This document shows positions 38,685-51,067 of a DNA stretch of 64,000 nt, piece after piece. The notes beneath the pieces were generated by a model that searched no databases, was not told where the DNA came from, and saw only the letters and a list, made by a program, of their open reading frames with translations. The position numbers and the translations under genes were made by a program. The first letter of the stretch is position 1; every line of letters starts with the position of its first letter. Source of the stretch: Tetrahymena elliotti 4EA (lineage: Eukaryota; Ciliophora; Oligohymenophorea; Hymenostomatida; Tetrahymenidae); assembly GCA_000231825.2 (NCBI GenBank), contig JH720325.1, positions 845,115 to 909,114 of the forward strand, in the 5' to 3' direction.

Positions 38685-40661
38685 AATAAATTAACATTTC
38701 ATAATTAAAAAAATATTTTTTATCGTTTTATTTAATTGAAAGTTAAACATAATTTCTATTTATTTTTAACTTATTTTCAAGATTCTTTTCTTTAAAATTT
38801 ATTTTTTTCAAAAACCAAAATTTTTATGAAAAATGTCTCTAATTGATGGAGATTTACACTATTTTAATATTTTATTTATTTGAATTTTTTTATTTTATGT
38901 AAATGGCTTACTTACATTCACCAAAAATTCTTAAACAATTAAATAAAAATAATTTAAATTTGTATCTTTTAAGAAATAATTTATTAAAGCTTTTAATTTT
39001 AACAATTTTTATAAAAAGCTAAAATCTACACTCAAAAAAAACTTGACTATCATTTTTATGTAATAAATAGTTAAACACTTTGAAATTTTATGTTTTTAAA
39101 AAATGGATTTTAATTTAAAAGTCTATAATATTAGAGAACCTAATGTTATATCATTTCTAAAATTAAAAGTTTTATTTGTTTGAGCTTAATCAAAAAGATT
39201 TTAAATCCAAACCATCTTTTCTTATTAATTTTCTCATATCTTCTATGATAAAATATAATCTTTATTCAATTTAAATTATAGTTTTTTATTAAATGCTGTG
39301 AAAATTTATATATGAACTATTACACCTGTATCATTTTTAAAGTTCTTATAGATTTGATTTGAAATATCAACAATTATTATCTTAAACAATTATTTTAAAT
39401 TATACATATTTAGGGATATTTCTTATACATCCACTCTGCATAGTAAAGAATCTTATCTAACTTTAGTAAGCTATTTATCTTTATAGGACTATTTATATTT
39501 AACTTTACCTTTTCTAATTCATTATGCATGTCATCAAAATTTTCAATTTTTTTTAAATTATTGGTGAAAAAAATAAGTATTTGTTTATTGTTAAATAGCT
39601 AGCTGTAAGTCATATCAGCTAAATTATCACTTTTAAAAATTTTTTGAGGAGAATGATGATTTTTTTCTCTATTAATATTTTAATATTCTTAAGTAAGAGG
39701 CTGAAATTTAGAAGGTTTAATTAGCATCGATAAAATTTTTTTTTCTGCTCATAGATTTATTTAAATAAAATTTTTAATTTTAAATTGTAGAATTGAATTA
39801 ATTCTTCCACATTTCCCATCTATAATAGTATAATATAATTTCGAAAGGGGGACTTTATGTAGATATTTTATAAAATTTAAAAGTAGGATTAAGCTAAGGA
39901 TAGCTTTTAAAATAGAATCAACTAAGTAGATCATTAAAGAGAAGTCAAATAGTAAGAATAAATGTATAGATACTTTGAAAAATGTAAAGTAGAATTAATC
40001 TGCTCCTTTATTTGTTAATTAAAATCAGAAAAATAATATTTAAATAGATATTTATGAGTAATAAATAATCTATTTTTCTAAAGATAATTTTGCTATCAGG
40101 TCAGGTTATTTGAGAAGGTTTTATTCAATAAAATTTATTTCAATAAAAAGAATCTGAGCAAACTTCAAAATAAATTCTTTTTGTTCTATTTTTCTAAACA
40201 TTTTCTTTACTTTTATATGACATATTCTTTATATTTTCTAATCTTAAAATGATCATAATAAATAAATAAAATATTTAAATTTAAATTAATTTATTCAATT
40301 TTTCTTTTATCTATTTTTGTATTTTTGGTGGTTTTAGAGGATGTTTTTAACTTTATTTATGCCAAAATTTAGAATTAAAAAATGTTATGAACCAAAGATT
40401 GTGTCTTTGATTTTAATAATATTAGTAAATTGTGATCATATGAAATTTGATTACTAAATTATACACTGTAAGATTGAAATATTAATAGAGCTTTTATTAG
40501 TCTTTGAAAGTGAAAATATGATTCATAAATAATTCTTATTAAACCTTATTATCAGTTTTGCTCCTCTAAAAAAAGTATTTTATTTTATCATTTAATAGCT
40601 AACTTTTAGAAACAAAAAATAAATAAAATATTACAATTTAAAAAAAGTATCTAAATAAAAA
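38685..40661. other. Intergenic, 2.0 kb, between ZNFX1-like copy 2 and the pseudogene
   Basis: AT-rich with no gene I can support. The last 100 nt resemble the region upstream of copy 2 (see the 60-bp duplication), consistent with a tandem duplication that included the promoter. Confidence 0.55.
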
Positions 40662-43600
40662 ATGAGTTAAAGATAAAGAAGATAAAGAAATAATTAGGAT
40701 AACTAAAATTCTTAAATAAGGTAGTTTTTCTATTATTATTCAAACAATTTCATTATTAATATTTTCTTTTCTTTTTTATAGTAATTAATAGAATGAGAAC
40801 AGATAATAAGCTCAAGATGGGAGAGAGGTTATTTCTTCCATCTATGTTAATGCTTAAAAAGAAAAGAAATACGTAAGCATATTACCTTCTAGGAATATTT
40901 GACAGCTTTAGAAATAGATAGGATGTATTTAAAATTTTTTGATATTTTGAGCTTTGAAAATATGCAAAATCTAAATAAAAATGAAGATCTACTAGTATTT
41001 ATGAAATTCTTGCAAAAATTGATTAATTCAATCAATGTCAAGGAGAATAATGATTTGGAATCTTCTCAAAAACAATAGAAAAAATTTTAAGAAACTCTTT
41101 AGGTTTCTTGTCTCTATAAGTTTTAGATGATCAAATTTAGAAGAGACTTATTTAAGTAGAAGGTAAAAATCTAAAGAATAAAAAAAATCTTTTGAACAGC
41201 GAAGAGTTTGCCGAATTTAAGTCCCTACTATATGATATTACTAACTATGTCAAAAATTTAGATGATAATAAAATCTTACCAAGGGTTAAACAATCATTAG
41301 GTCTTTTAGCTTCAGGTTTAAATATTAAAACCATAGAAAATATTATAAACAGCAATAGCAAAGATCTGAATTAAATAGACAATTAAATAGCTTCTTTAAA
41401 ATTGGATAGCAATGAAAATATTTTGCATATGCTTCTTTTTGTAAAACTATTAATTTAGATTCTATTAGAAGAAAAAGAAAAGTAGCGCCCAAAAATTGTG
41501 AAGATGGGTAAAACGATGATTTTTTATATTTCACTTACTTTTAATTCATGAGTGATAGCTTGGAAGAGGATTATTAGAAAATTGAAATCAAAGTAAGGTC
41601 ATCATAGCAACTACCAGAGTTCGATTTTAATTAAGAACTCGCTTTAAGGCTTAAAGCTATTTGTTACTTTTCTTCAAGATATGAAGACAATCTGTTTAAA
41701 TAAAAGGATTTACAAGAATAAGAAATGCAAACTGAGAGACTAAAATAAGAAGAAATTAATTCAGATATTCAAATTATGAAGAAAATGAAAATTGTTGCAA
41801 TGACTTTGGGAAGTAAAGTGAGTATCTTAAGCACCTTAAGTATGATATACTATTGATTGAAGAAGCAGCTGAAGTTTTAGAAAATTTAACAGTCCCACTT
41901 CTCTAACCTTTCCTTAAATAGCTTATTTTAATTGGAGATCATTAGCAACTATAGCCTTAAATTAACAGTCATTTGATGGTCAAGGAATACAATATGAACG
42001 TTTCTTTATTTTAAAGATTACAACAAGCCTAATTAGTACATAGATAGTAGTTATGATAAAAATGTAAGAGTACTCCCTTCAAATATTATGTTCTTCATGC
42101 ACCCATATGATGAAGAAAACTTAAATTACACAACTAACAAAAAAATGAAATGGAAGCAAAGTTATCTGTGGAACTAGCAAAACATCTTATCAGATAAAAA
42201 CAATTTACTGCATCATAAATTACTATTTTATCTATGTATTTAGGTCAAAGTATGATGATAAGGTAACAACTTAATCATAGTGAAGATCTTAAAGATATCA
42301 GAGTGAGCACAATTGTTAATTATTAAGGTGAGGAAAATGAATTTATAATCTTAAGTTTAGTAAGATCGAATCACAACAATATGGGTTTTGTTAAAATCTC
42401 TAATCGTATCAATGTTAGTATTTCTAGAGCTAAAAAAGGTTTTGTAACCTTACGAAATAAAAGATTATTTAATACAAATTCTAGTCTATGGAGATAAATA
42501 TTTGACAAAGCAAGGAAGAATAAACATATATTTATAGATTAATTTCATATTAGTTGCCAATAGCATAATAAGACTACAACTTATTCTGATCCTTCATCTT
42601 TTGAAATCTTTTGCAAATAAAAGTGTTTAAAATAAAACCTTAAATGTAAAGCATGAATGCAAGAATAAATGTCATCCAGGTGAATGCGATGAGTTTGGTT
42701 GTAAGGAACTTGTATAAGTAGTTTGTGAAAACTGTAAGGGTTCAAACTAAGTAGAATGTAGTCCATAAGGTTAGTACTAATGTAAAAAAATAATCACAAT
42801 TTTAATAATTGTGGTCATAATTTAGAAATAGAATGCCACAAATATGATTATTTTAATAATGAAGTTAAAGAGGAATTTGAAAACTGTATATGAGAAAGAA
42901 TGTTAAAGTAAATGTGGTGCAAATTTAAGATGTGGTCACATAAGTCAAGAAAAATGTCATTTCATTGGTGGACAAAAACGTGATACATTATTATGTAAAG
43001 TGAGAGTATAATCTATTAATTTAAAATATGGCAATCAATACTGACTCTGTGGATAATAATATTAGTATAAATGTTAAAAGAAGGTAGATCAAAAGTAGTT
43101 ACTATGTGGGCATATATATAATATATTTTATGCTCATCTTTTGTTTAGTATTAATAAAAATGCACTAAACTTCTTGAGTGTGGACATTATTGCATAAAAA
43201 ATAAATGCTATGAAAAACATGAATGTGACAAAAAGTCTCTAAGGTAATTAAAATGTGGGCACTATGTAAATGAATTTTGTGAAAAAGATTTATCTAACTA
43301 TGTCTGTGATTAAATTTCAAATTTACCACTTTTATGTGGTCATGGATATAATCCTAATATTTGCTCTGAAGCATCTTAATTCTAGTGTTAATAGATAATA
43401 TCTGTTTCATTATCTTGTGGCCATCATATTCAGAAAGGTGCAGTGACCAAAAGTATTTAAGTGTAATATAGTGCTAATAGCGATGCTTAAAAATATTAGA
43501 ATGTGGACACACTTGCCAAAATAAATGTTAGTAGTAATGCACTCTTGATTGTTAGTTTAGAGTCGAAAATAAAAAGAGAGAAGATTGTGAGCATTACTTT

Positions 43601-43845
43601 ACATACAGGACCTTGCTATTAAGCTAAAGAACCTTGCAAATAAGTCAAGAAGTTTGAAAATAAAGATATCAAATCTCATGAATTTTAAAAATTAAATGTC
43701 ACATGCAATAAAACTCTTGCATGTGGTCATAGATGCAAATAAAAAACATTTGACAAATGTATATGCAAACAAAAACCTTGCTGTGGCATTGAACTATCTT
43801 GATTTGAGGATAAACATCTCAATGATAAATTTGCCATAAATTAAA
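40662..43845 (+). pseudogene. ZNFX1-like pseudogene, copy 3
   Basis: A decayed tandem copy most like copy 2. It keeps a matching start (ATG 40662) and a 61-nt intron at 40721-40781, exactly the length and place of the copy 2 intron, so it arose by DNA duplication, not from mRNA. Homology runs to about 41460 and then jumps to the copy 2 region near 36220. That is a deletion of roughly 2.35 kb that removes Walker A and motif Ia. A second gap near 42020 removes motif IV. The GGICKY segment is damaged at 41810. Motifs EEAAEV, GEENEF and SISRAKKG and many zinc fingers remain recognisable, but in several frames broken by indels. It cannot encode a working helicase. Short open frames such as the one at 41192-41374 are remnants. 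Confidence 0.9.
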
Positions 43846-45736
43846 TGAAATTTTTCACTTTATTAAATATTTTTTATCATTTATATAAACTGGTATTTTA
43901 AATGCAATATCTATTTATTTTTTTAATCATTTTTTAAATAATCTGACTAATAATTTATACCATTATCATTATAAAATTTATTTTGATGTCTTTTCTTTTT
44001 TTTCTTTTGAGATTCAATTTATCTCCACACAAACATTGTAATATTACAAATTGATGCTTTTTTAAAAAATAAGATTATATTCTTACAATTTCTCAACAAA
44101 ATTATTTTATTATGGCTATTCATTAACAATAATTCATTTTTTTAAATAAATTTTTTTATGATTGAAGATTTTTTCTTTAAAATTTTGAGCAAAATTTTAG
44201 CTTACTGTTCAAAATTTTAACTTACTTTGATGATTTTTCTCTTAATACAATTTTTATTAGAAAAATCCAGAAAAATATTACTCAATTTAGAAATTGTTTT
44301 TAATAAAGAAATACTTAACTCTTTCCATTTTTTTAAACAAGATCATGTTGAAAACATTACTTTTAAAATAACAAGTAGTTTTCTTATGAAATTATTGATA
44401 TTTTTTGGATTGTAATACCTTTATCTAACTCAATGAAGATATAAGAATTAAAATTGAGATATAAAGAGAAACAAAAGAAAACTTGGTTATCTTTTTATAA
44501 TTTTTGATTATATTTTTACTCTTATTGTTTGATAGAAGAAATTAGATTTAAGAGCATGAATGTCCAGAAGAATTATTTCTGTTAGAAATTTCTAGATAGA
44601 TCTAAAAATGAATCATCAAAAAAACAATAATATGTCACATATGAATTAATTTTTAGGAAATATAAAATAATCTATTATTTATAAATGATGCTGTTTGAAT
44701 AAAATTTTACAATGGTTTTTATTTTTTTAATTTTTATTGACAAAATATCATTTGATCTAAAATTTTATATGATTATTTTTCTATTTTAACTAACAAATGT
44801 TTTCATTATTAGAAATAAAGTTTATAGAAAGATAATAATAAATTTAGTAATTATTTACTTTTTCACCAGAATACACTTCTTTTATTAAATATTATCTATC
44901 TAAAAAGGATTAATAAATACCCAAAATCATATTTGTAATTTAAAATTATCTACTTTTGAAATGCTTTGGTTATCTACTAAAATATTTTCAAATATGACTC
45001 TAAAATAGTAAGATTACTATAATATAGACTAATGTTTTCTTTTCACTGTAAATTTACTTTAGATAGATAAGGAATTCAATTTAAATTATAGATGTAAATT
45101 AAATAATACCGTAAATGAATAGGTTTTATGATTCAAAACATGAACCGAAAATAAAAGTTTTGAGAACTTACATTATTAAAGATTAGGCTCACCTTTAAAA
45201 TTTATTTTCTTGGTTCTATTTTAATTTTTTTAAAAATTAATATTTGGCTCTAATAGAAAATTTAGTGTTGTAATTCATCAGAAATTTTTATTTTTCAAGC
45301 ATTTCTGCATCTCTATGTTATTTGTTACTGTTCCATCCATTTTTATGGGCGTTTTTTTGTTATGTTTAAAGAAACTTGGGTTTGAAGCTTTTTATAATTG
45401 AATAGAAAGTTGAGTTTTAATCATAGCTCAGGTCTTTACCAAAACTAAGAATAAATTGAATCAATTTTTAACTTGGCCTAAAGCATTTTTTAATATTGTC
45501 TTTTAATGTAGAAAATAAAGAAAAAAGATAGATAATATTTGTAAATAAATATTAACGCGAATTCATAGATTTAAATATGATACTCATTTTATTTGTTCAA
45601 TAAGTTAGTTTAAACAAAAAAAATGTAAAGAATCAAAAAATTATTAAAAATACTTGAAGTATTTTTGCTATTTAAAAGTCAAATTTACTAGCTTAGTTCA
45701 TTTGTTGATTTTATAATGTTTTTTTATATTAGAAAA
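43846..45736. other. Intergenic, 1.9 kb
   Basis: AT-rich stretch after the pseudogene. Short open frames here look like chance ones. I see no motif, repeat or RNA gene. Confidence 0.55.
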
Positions 45737-46458
45737 ATGGCTTTTGTTTATGCGCTAAAGTAAAAAGAAATGAAAAGGCTTACAAAAATTGATTAAGATT
45801 TTTTTTGGGAATAAAATGCAATAAAAATAGATAAATTTACTAAAAATAAGATTAAGGATATCGAAAAGTCTTTTAAATTTAGATAAGAATCTATTAATAA
45901 ATAAATATATATTTGTCAGGCACTGAGATGGAATAGAATGGGGTTTTGATGATTTACAATCTATTTTCTTAAATGACGAATTTTTATTATTTTTCAGAGC
46001 TTTTGAAAATTAGTGGTAATAGATACTCTTATCTTGTTTTCGTGTGAAATAATTTGAAGGGTATCTCTAATTTGGTTAGGGGAAGGAAAATTAATCAAAT
46101 TCGAGTTTTGCTTCCACATTTTTTCTTAAAAAATTAGTCAATTAGTTTGATTTTCAAAACTAAAAGACCTTGTTTTTTTGATTGGGAGGAATTTAATAAA
46201 ATTAATATTAACATTCTTATTAAGATAATAGGTAATATTGTAGCAGGAATATAAAGATATCAATGTAATTTTCATTAAAATTTAGCTAATCTTTTATTAA
46301 AGTTTTAGATCTCTAATAACCCTTAGATTGATTTAAATACTCAATTCTTTGGATTATAAAAAAAATAAAAAATATTGTTAAAATAAACCACATTTGAACA
46401 AAATTAATAATCACATATAGTAAAACCATATTTTTTAAAGACTTCATAATACACCTAA
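45737..46458 (+). pseudogene. Disrupted 5' coding region joined to the 46459 gene by two +1 frame breaks
   Basis: ATG 45737 opens 70 protein-like codons (for example IDQDFFWEQN and SFKFRQESINKQ) that end at TGA 45947 in the context GGG TTT TGA. Skipping one T puts the ribosome in a frame open for 77 codons (DDLQSIFLNDEFLLFFRAFE...) that ends at TGA 46179 in TTT TTT TGA. Skipping one T again gives DWEEFNKIN..., which runs without a stop through ATG 46459 to TGA 47902. No intron of 50 nt or more repairs either break. It is therefore a gene 5' end with two one-base insertions, an assembly error, or a real +1 shifting gene. The three segments together would give about 720 residues. No family is recognised with confidence. 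Confidence 0.45.
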
Positions 46459-47904
46459 ATGGAATAAGAAATAGACTTTGTTGTTTCTTGCTATGAAGAT
46501 GATGACTAGGAGTACGCAAAGTATATTGACCATTACAATGACCATTTCTATGAAGGGTAGGAAAAGCTCAAAGACAGCTTTGCCACTTAAGCTAACTCCT
46601 TAATCTAAAGTGCTACTAATACAATGAATGAGTCTCTAGCTTCTAATACTAGTTTCACATCTGTATAAAAAAATAGCCCCATGTAAGAATAAACAAATAC
46701 TAAAACCTCCTTTAACAATATCTCTCATGCTGAGTGTGATTCAATTAGTAATCCAATTTAAACTACAGACTAAAGATGCTCAATAGATTTAAAATACCTA
46801 CAAAAGGAGTATAATTATGAAAACATATAAAATTTATTCTAGGATAATTCTACTGCCTTCCTTCATGGAGAAATCGCAATTCAAAAGCAAACTTCAACCA
46901 GCTCCATCTGTGACTCTGATTTCATGAGTCAAGATATTCTTAAAAATCACAAGTAAGTGTGCAGCATAACTTAAACAAGCAATTTTTTGCATGTAGAACT
47001 AAGCTAAATTTAATAATCGACCCCAACATAAATCAACAATATTTTCTCATAATGGGAACAAGATAAAAGTGCTGAGCAAGCTTGGAACATCGAATTTTTA
47101 TAGAATGACACACAAAATTCAGAGACTTTCTTATCAAGCTAATGTCAAGAGATTTGTGACTTAATCAGCAATTATATACATATAACATCCTAATAATAGT
47201 AATACTTTTAATAGAATTATGTTTCTTAGGATTACTATCAACAAAACATTCAAAGCTAAGAAAGATTTGATTTAATCAAAAAGAGAGCATTTAAAATTTT
47301 AAGAAAACTCTAATAGAATAGCGAAACCAGTATCTATTCCTATAAAATTGTAAGAAAAACACCCTTTGAATACAACACTCTTTCTCGAGGTTTATCTAAT
47401 AGTTTCTTTGACAGATTAGGATTAGATAAATAAGAAACCGCTTAATACATAATGAGAAATAATTGCCTTCCTTTTAATTGCTTTGTAAATACTAAAGAGA
47501 AACTCAGAGAAAATATTGAAGAAATCGTCACATATTTGAGTTATTACAAATCCTCGAACATAAATTACTAAAAAACATTTTAATGCGAAGGAATGTAATT
47601 CGATACATTAATACAGAAATAAGTATTTCCATTAAATGAGCAAATAGGTGATTAAATTTTAGATATCAATGATTATTTAATTGTTGAAATCATATAATTT
47701 GATGACTTATAAATCAAAACATTTTCATAACAAATGAAACAAAGAAAATCAAAATTCGGATTCTGTTACTCCTCAACCGAATTTTAATATAAAATAATGA
47801 GTTCTAATATTGTCGAAAGATACTATTAGAATTACTCTGAATAATAAAGATAAGAAAATTAAATCATAAGATTACTAAACAAAAAAAACCATAGGTTCCA
47901 TTGA
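46459..47904 (+). CDS. Unrecognised Gln-rich protein, possible PAS-like C-terminal region
   Basis: Single open frame of 481 residues with TAA/TAG as Gln, ATG 46459 and TGA 47902. The first 270 residues are polar and low in order, rich in Ser, Gln, Asn and Thr. After about residue 270 the sequence becomes more structured: FDLIKKRAFKILRKL, then YNTLSRGLSNSFFDRLGL, a Cys-containing NCLPFNCFVN, and alternating hydrophobic segments ending in YLIVEIIQFDD. The last part resembles a small alpha/beta sensor fold such as PAS, but I see no diagnostic motif. There is no signal peptide or membrane span. The frame is also open upstream to 46180, so the true start may be earlier (see the 45737-46458 entry). 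Function unknown. Confidence 0.65.
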
Positions 47905-48942
47905 AATTTATTTATTCTGTCAATATAATTTTTAGTTTCATATAAACTAATCACATTCTTAATCATCTTTCTAACTAACTAACTAACTAAATAACTAAAT
48001 AAATAGATAATAACTAATTTATTCCCCTTTTCAAAATCTATATTTAACAAAGAATTATCAGTATATTAAAAGAAGTATATAAATAAAAAAGACAAATTTT
48101 ATAAGCAAACCAAATCACTTTTATTGATTATCTTTGCACATTTAATTATTTGCATGTTTTGTATTATTTTATAAATTATTAAAAAAAAGTTTCATTAATA
48201 AATTAATAAGTCATCTATTTATTTATCTAACTATTTATTTTTCATTCTTAGAAAAACAAGAAAGTTCATTTCTTTTATTTAAATCCACTAAACAGATAAT
48301 TTACATTCAAATTTGTAAATAAGTTCTAAAATTAAAATTAGTTTATTTATCTTTTTTTAATTTATTTGAAAGGTGCTTCTTTTTATGATTGAGCTAGCTA
48401 GCTAATACTAATAAAATTTGATATTGAAAGATATTATCTAATAGTATAGTTAACAAATTTAATGAGCCAAATTTAATTGATCCAAATCATTATATTTTAC
48501 AAGAGGTTAATATGAATATCCTTTGCATTTTAATGAAGTTTGACGAATTTATTTATATTTTTACAGATTAAAAATAATCTTGTTTTAGTAAATAATTCCA
48601 AAAAATTTGAAGTTTCCTATTATTCAATTTTTAACCTTTACATCTACAAAATAAATTTAGGTGTAAAATTTATCAAAATTTTTCATCAAAAAATACAGAT
48701 TAAAACGAGGTATTTGCAAACGTAAGCATCTATTTATCAAATAAATAAATTTATTTAGAAAAGTGATAAATAATCTCACAAAAAAATATTCAAGATTAAT
48801 AGTCCTGAAATTTAATTTGTAAGATAAGTTTCTTACTTAATAGATTAATTTGTTTATATTTAACTACAAAATAAAATTGTAAATTTTAGAATTATAGAAA
48901 GATAAAAAGTAGATTAATATTAATTAATAGTTATGAAATTTA
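47905..48942. other. Intergenic, 1.0 kb, between convergent genes
   Basis: AT-rich. It holds a CTAA repeat at 47971-47999 and a GAGCTAGCTAGCTAAT stretch at about 48391-48406. Nothing else is seen. Confidence 0.55.
47971..47999. repeat. CTAA/CTAAATAA simple repeat
   Basis: Five CTAA units pass into irregular CTAAATAA units in the 3' flank of the 46459 gene. This is simple sequence only. Confidence 0.65.
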
Positions 48943-51067
48943 TCATTTACTTAGTGTAACAATATTCTCCATTTGCATACTAACTTGATTATTATTTTCA
49001 GAAGAATTGGAGCTCTTTTTTAATATAGCAGATTCTTTTACTCTTAAGAGAGATTCGTAATCTATTTCAACTATTTTACCAATTTAGAAAACTACAAGAA
49101 ACATGAAAAGTCCATATCCAACAAATTGGTTTAGTTCATACATTTCCATAAAATATTAATAGAAAGGAAGAACATTCATAGTCAAAACACCAATGAGATT
49201 AGCAGCAGCAAATGCAAATTAGTGATACTTTTATTTTAATAATTTAGGGAGGTACAAAATAAAAATTGGGAAGAGCATTTCGTGAGTTGCTTTAGCTACT
49301 ATGATAGGTAATAATGATAAAATTAAACCTAAGACACCAAAACTTTGAAGTGCTTCTCCGCTTTAAAAGATTAGACATGATAAATAAGAAAAACCTATGA
49401 GAATGTAGGTATAGAAGAGAATTTATTTATGTTTAAAGCGAGAAACTAAAAGAGCAGCAGATATGCCACCAGTAAGCTCAAACATAGTAGAAACTGAGCT
49501 GTTTACATATAAATTTCCTTCTAATCTGTTCATAGCTAAATAAACACCAAAATAGCTTACATAACATCCTGCATTACAAATCATATAAACTATTAAATTT
49601 TAGAATTATTATTTGTCATTTTTTATTTCTCTCGTACGCTCCAAAAATTCTTAAATTACAGAAACGCCTTCTTAGTGGGGTTCTTACTTGATGGTGTGTC
49701 CATTTCCTGCTTATTAAGAGGATTCTTCAGCAGCAATCAAAGAGTCATTGAAACTGTAGCCATCACCTCCTTCAAAGCGCTTAGGAGCTCTGCTGCAGTA
49801 ATAATGGAATAAAGAAGTCATTATTAAGAGAGGAATGCCACTAAACTATGCTAAATGAGTACGCCAGTAAACATTGAAGTAGGCATAAGTAATATAGATA
49901 ATCATAGTGAAGGCCCATAAAAAATTTGTTAATATAGGAGCAGCATCTGCAATAGTATCACAAAAATACTCTGAAGCAAAGACGAATAAAATAGCATAAA
50001 AGTATGAAAAGCAAAAGTTTTATGCAAACAAAGCAAAGTTTACAAAAAATAAGCTATTAAAAAGCATTAATGAAAGCAGACAAGCTGCTTCAATATACAA
50101 AGTAGTCAATATAACCCTATTATTAAGAATAAAAAATTAGATTCAGAAAAAAAATTTAATTAGAATTTTTATTTTAAAAAAGAGTAACACATACATTCTC
50201 AATTTAAATAAATTATTGAGGTAAATAAATGACACTATTATTTATGCTAAAATATTCTTATAATAATCAATCCAGTATTTAAAATCTACTTAAATCATAT
50301 TTTCTCCTTAAAAATTTAAATAATAAACAAAATCCATTTTTAAGACAATATTTTTTTGTTAAGAGAAGAAAAAAATGAAATTTTCTGATATCAAATAAAA
50401 ATTTCAGTTCCTAATGATTATTAAATTATTGTTATTTTTTAAAAAAGTGTAAACTGAATTTTGAAAGAAAAATATGTGACTTTTTAGAATTACTATTTCT
50501 TAAAATTGTTAATTTTTTTTCTTTCCTTAACAATTTTAAGAGAATCTGTCTATTTTTTTTAATGAATAAATAAATCTTTGACAACCAAAGTTTTTGGTGT
50601 TTGTAATTTAATTTCAATTAAGTGTTATTCTTTTATATTGCTTGCTTAACGTGATTACAATATCAATGAAAATTAATTAATTACTTAAATTTTTTTTGAG
50701 TTGGTACATTCCACACAAATGACAGAATAAAACCACATAATTAGCCAACTGTTGATAAAGTTTACATAGAGGCTTCCATAACTTTTCTTTCACAGAATAA
50801 ATCGTATTCTATAGGAATACTTAAAATATTATTGTAAGGTTCAAAGTGGTATTTTAAAGAGCTATCTTATTTTCTCAATCTACACATTTCATCTTCTGTG
50901 CATTTATAATCAACACCATCGCTTTTTGTGCAAATAATATCTGGTCTATAAAACATAAATGGAATGCTATTAAAAACGGTTCCATGAATACCATAAACCA
51001 TGCAGATGGCTATGAGGGCAGCTAATTGCTTTTTATTAGTTTAAAAAAATAGTTTCTTCAAATTCAT
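48943..51067 (-). CDS. MFS membrane transporter, SLC22-like, second copy
   Basis: Two exons, 51067-50685 and 50116-48943, separated by a 568-nt intron, give 518 residues. It is a paralogue of the 12049-13995 gene. Matching landmarks are a first extracellular loop with spaced Cys (IICTKSDG, YKCTEDEMC), EYDLFCERKVMEAS before TM2, the TM1-6 block, and AKATHEMLFPIFILYLPK in the second half. The central loop is short, about 60 residues, against about 165 in the paralogue. The splice falls in the TM2-TM3 loop, while the paralogue is intronless. It is expected to be a solute carrier with 12 spans, substrate unknown. The intron is ten times longer than most others in the window. Confidence 0.85.

Noticed and set aside
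36000..43400. Short open frames on either strand inside the ZNFX1-like genes and pseudogene
   Set aside because: They are shadows of the long Gln-recoded frames or broken pieces of the pseudogene.
50432..50617. Open frame inside the long MFS intron
   Set aside because: It is Lys/Leu/Ser-rich low-complexity sequence, typical of AT-rich intron DNA; splicing around it joins transporter exons in phase.
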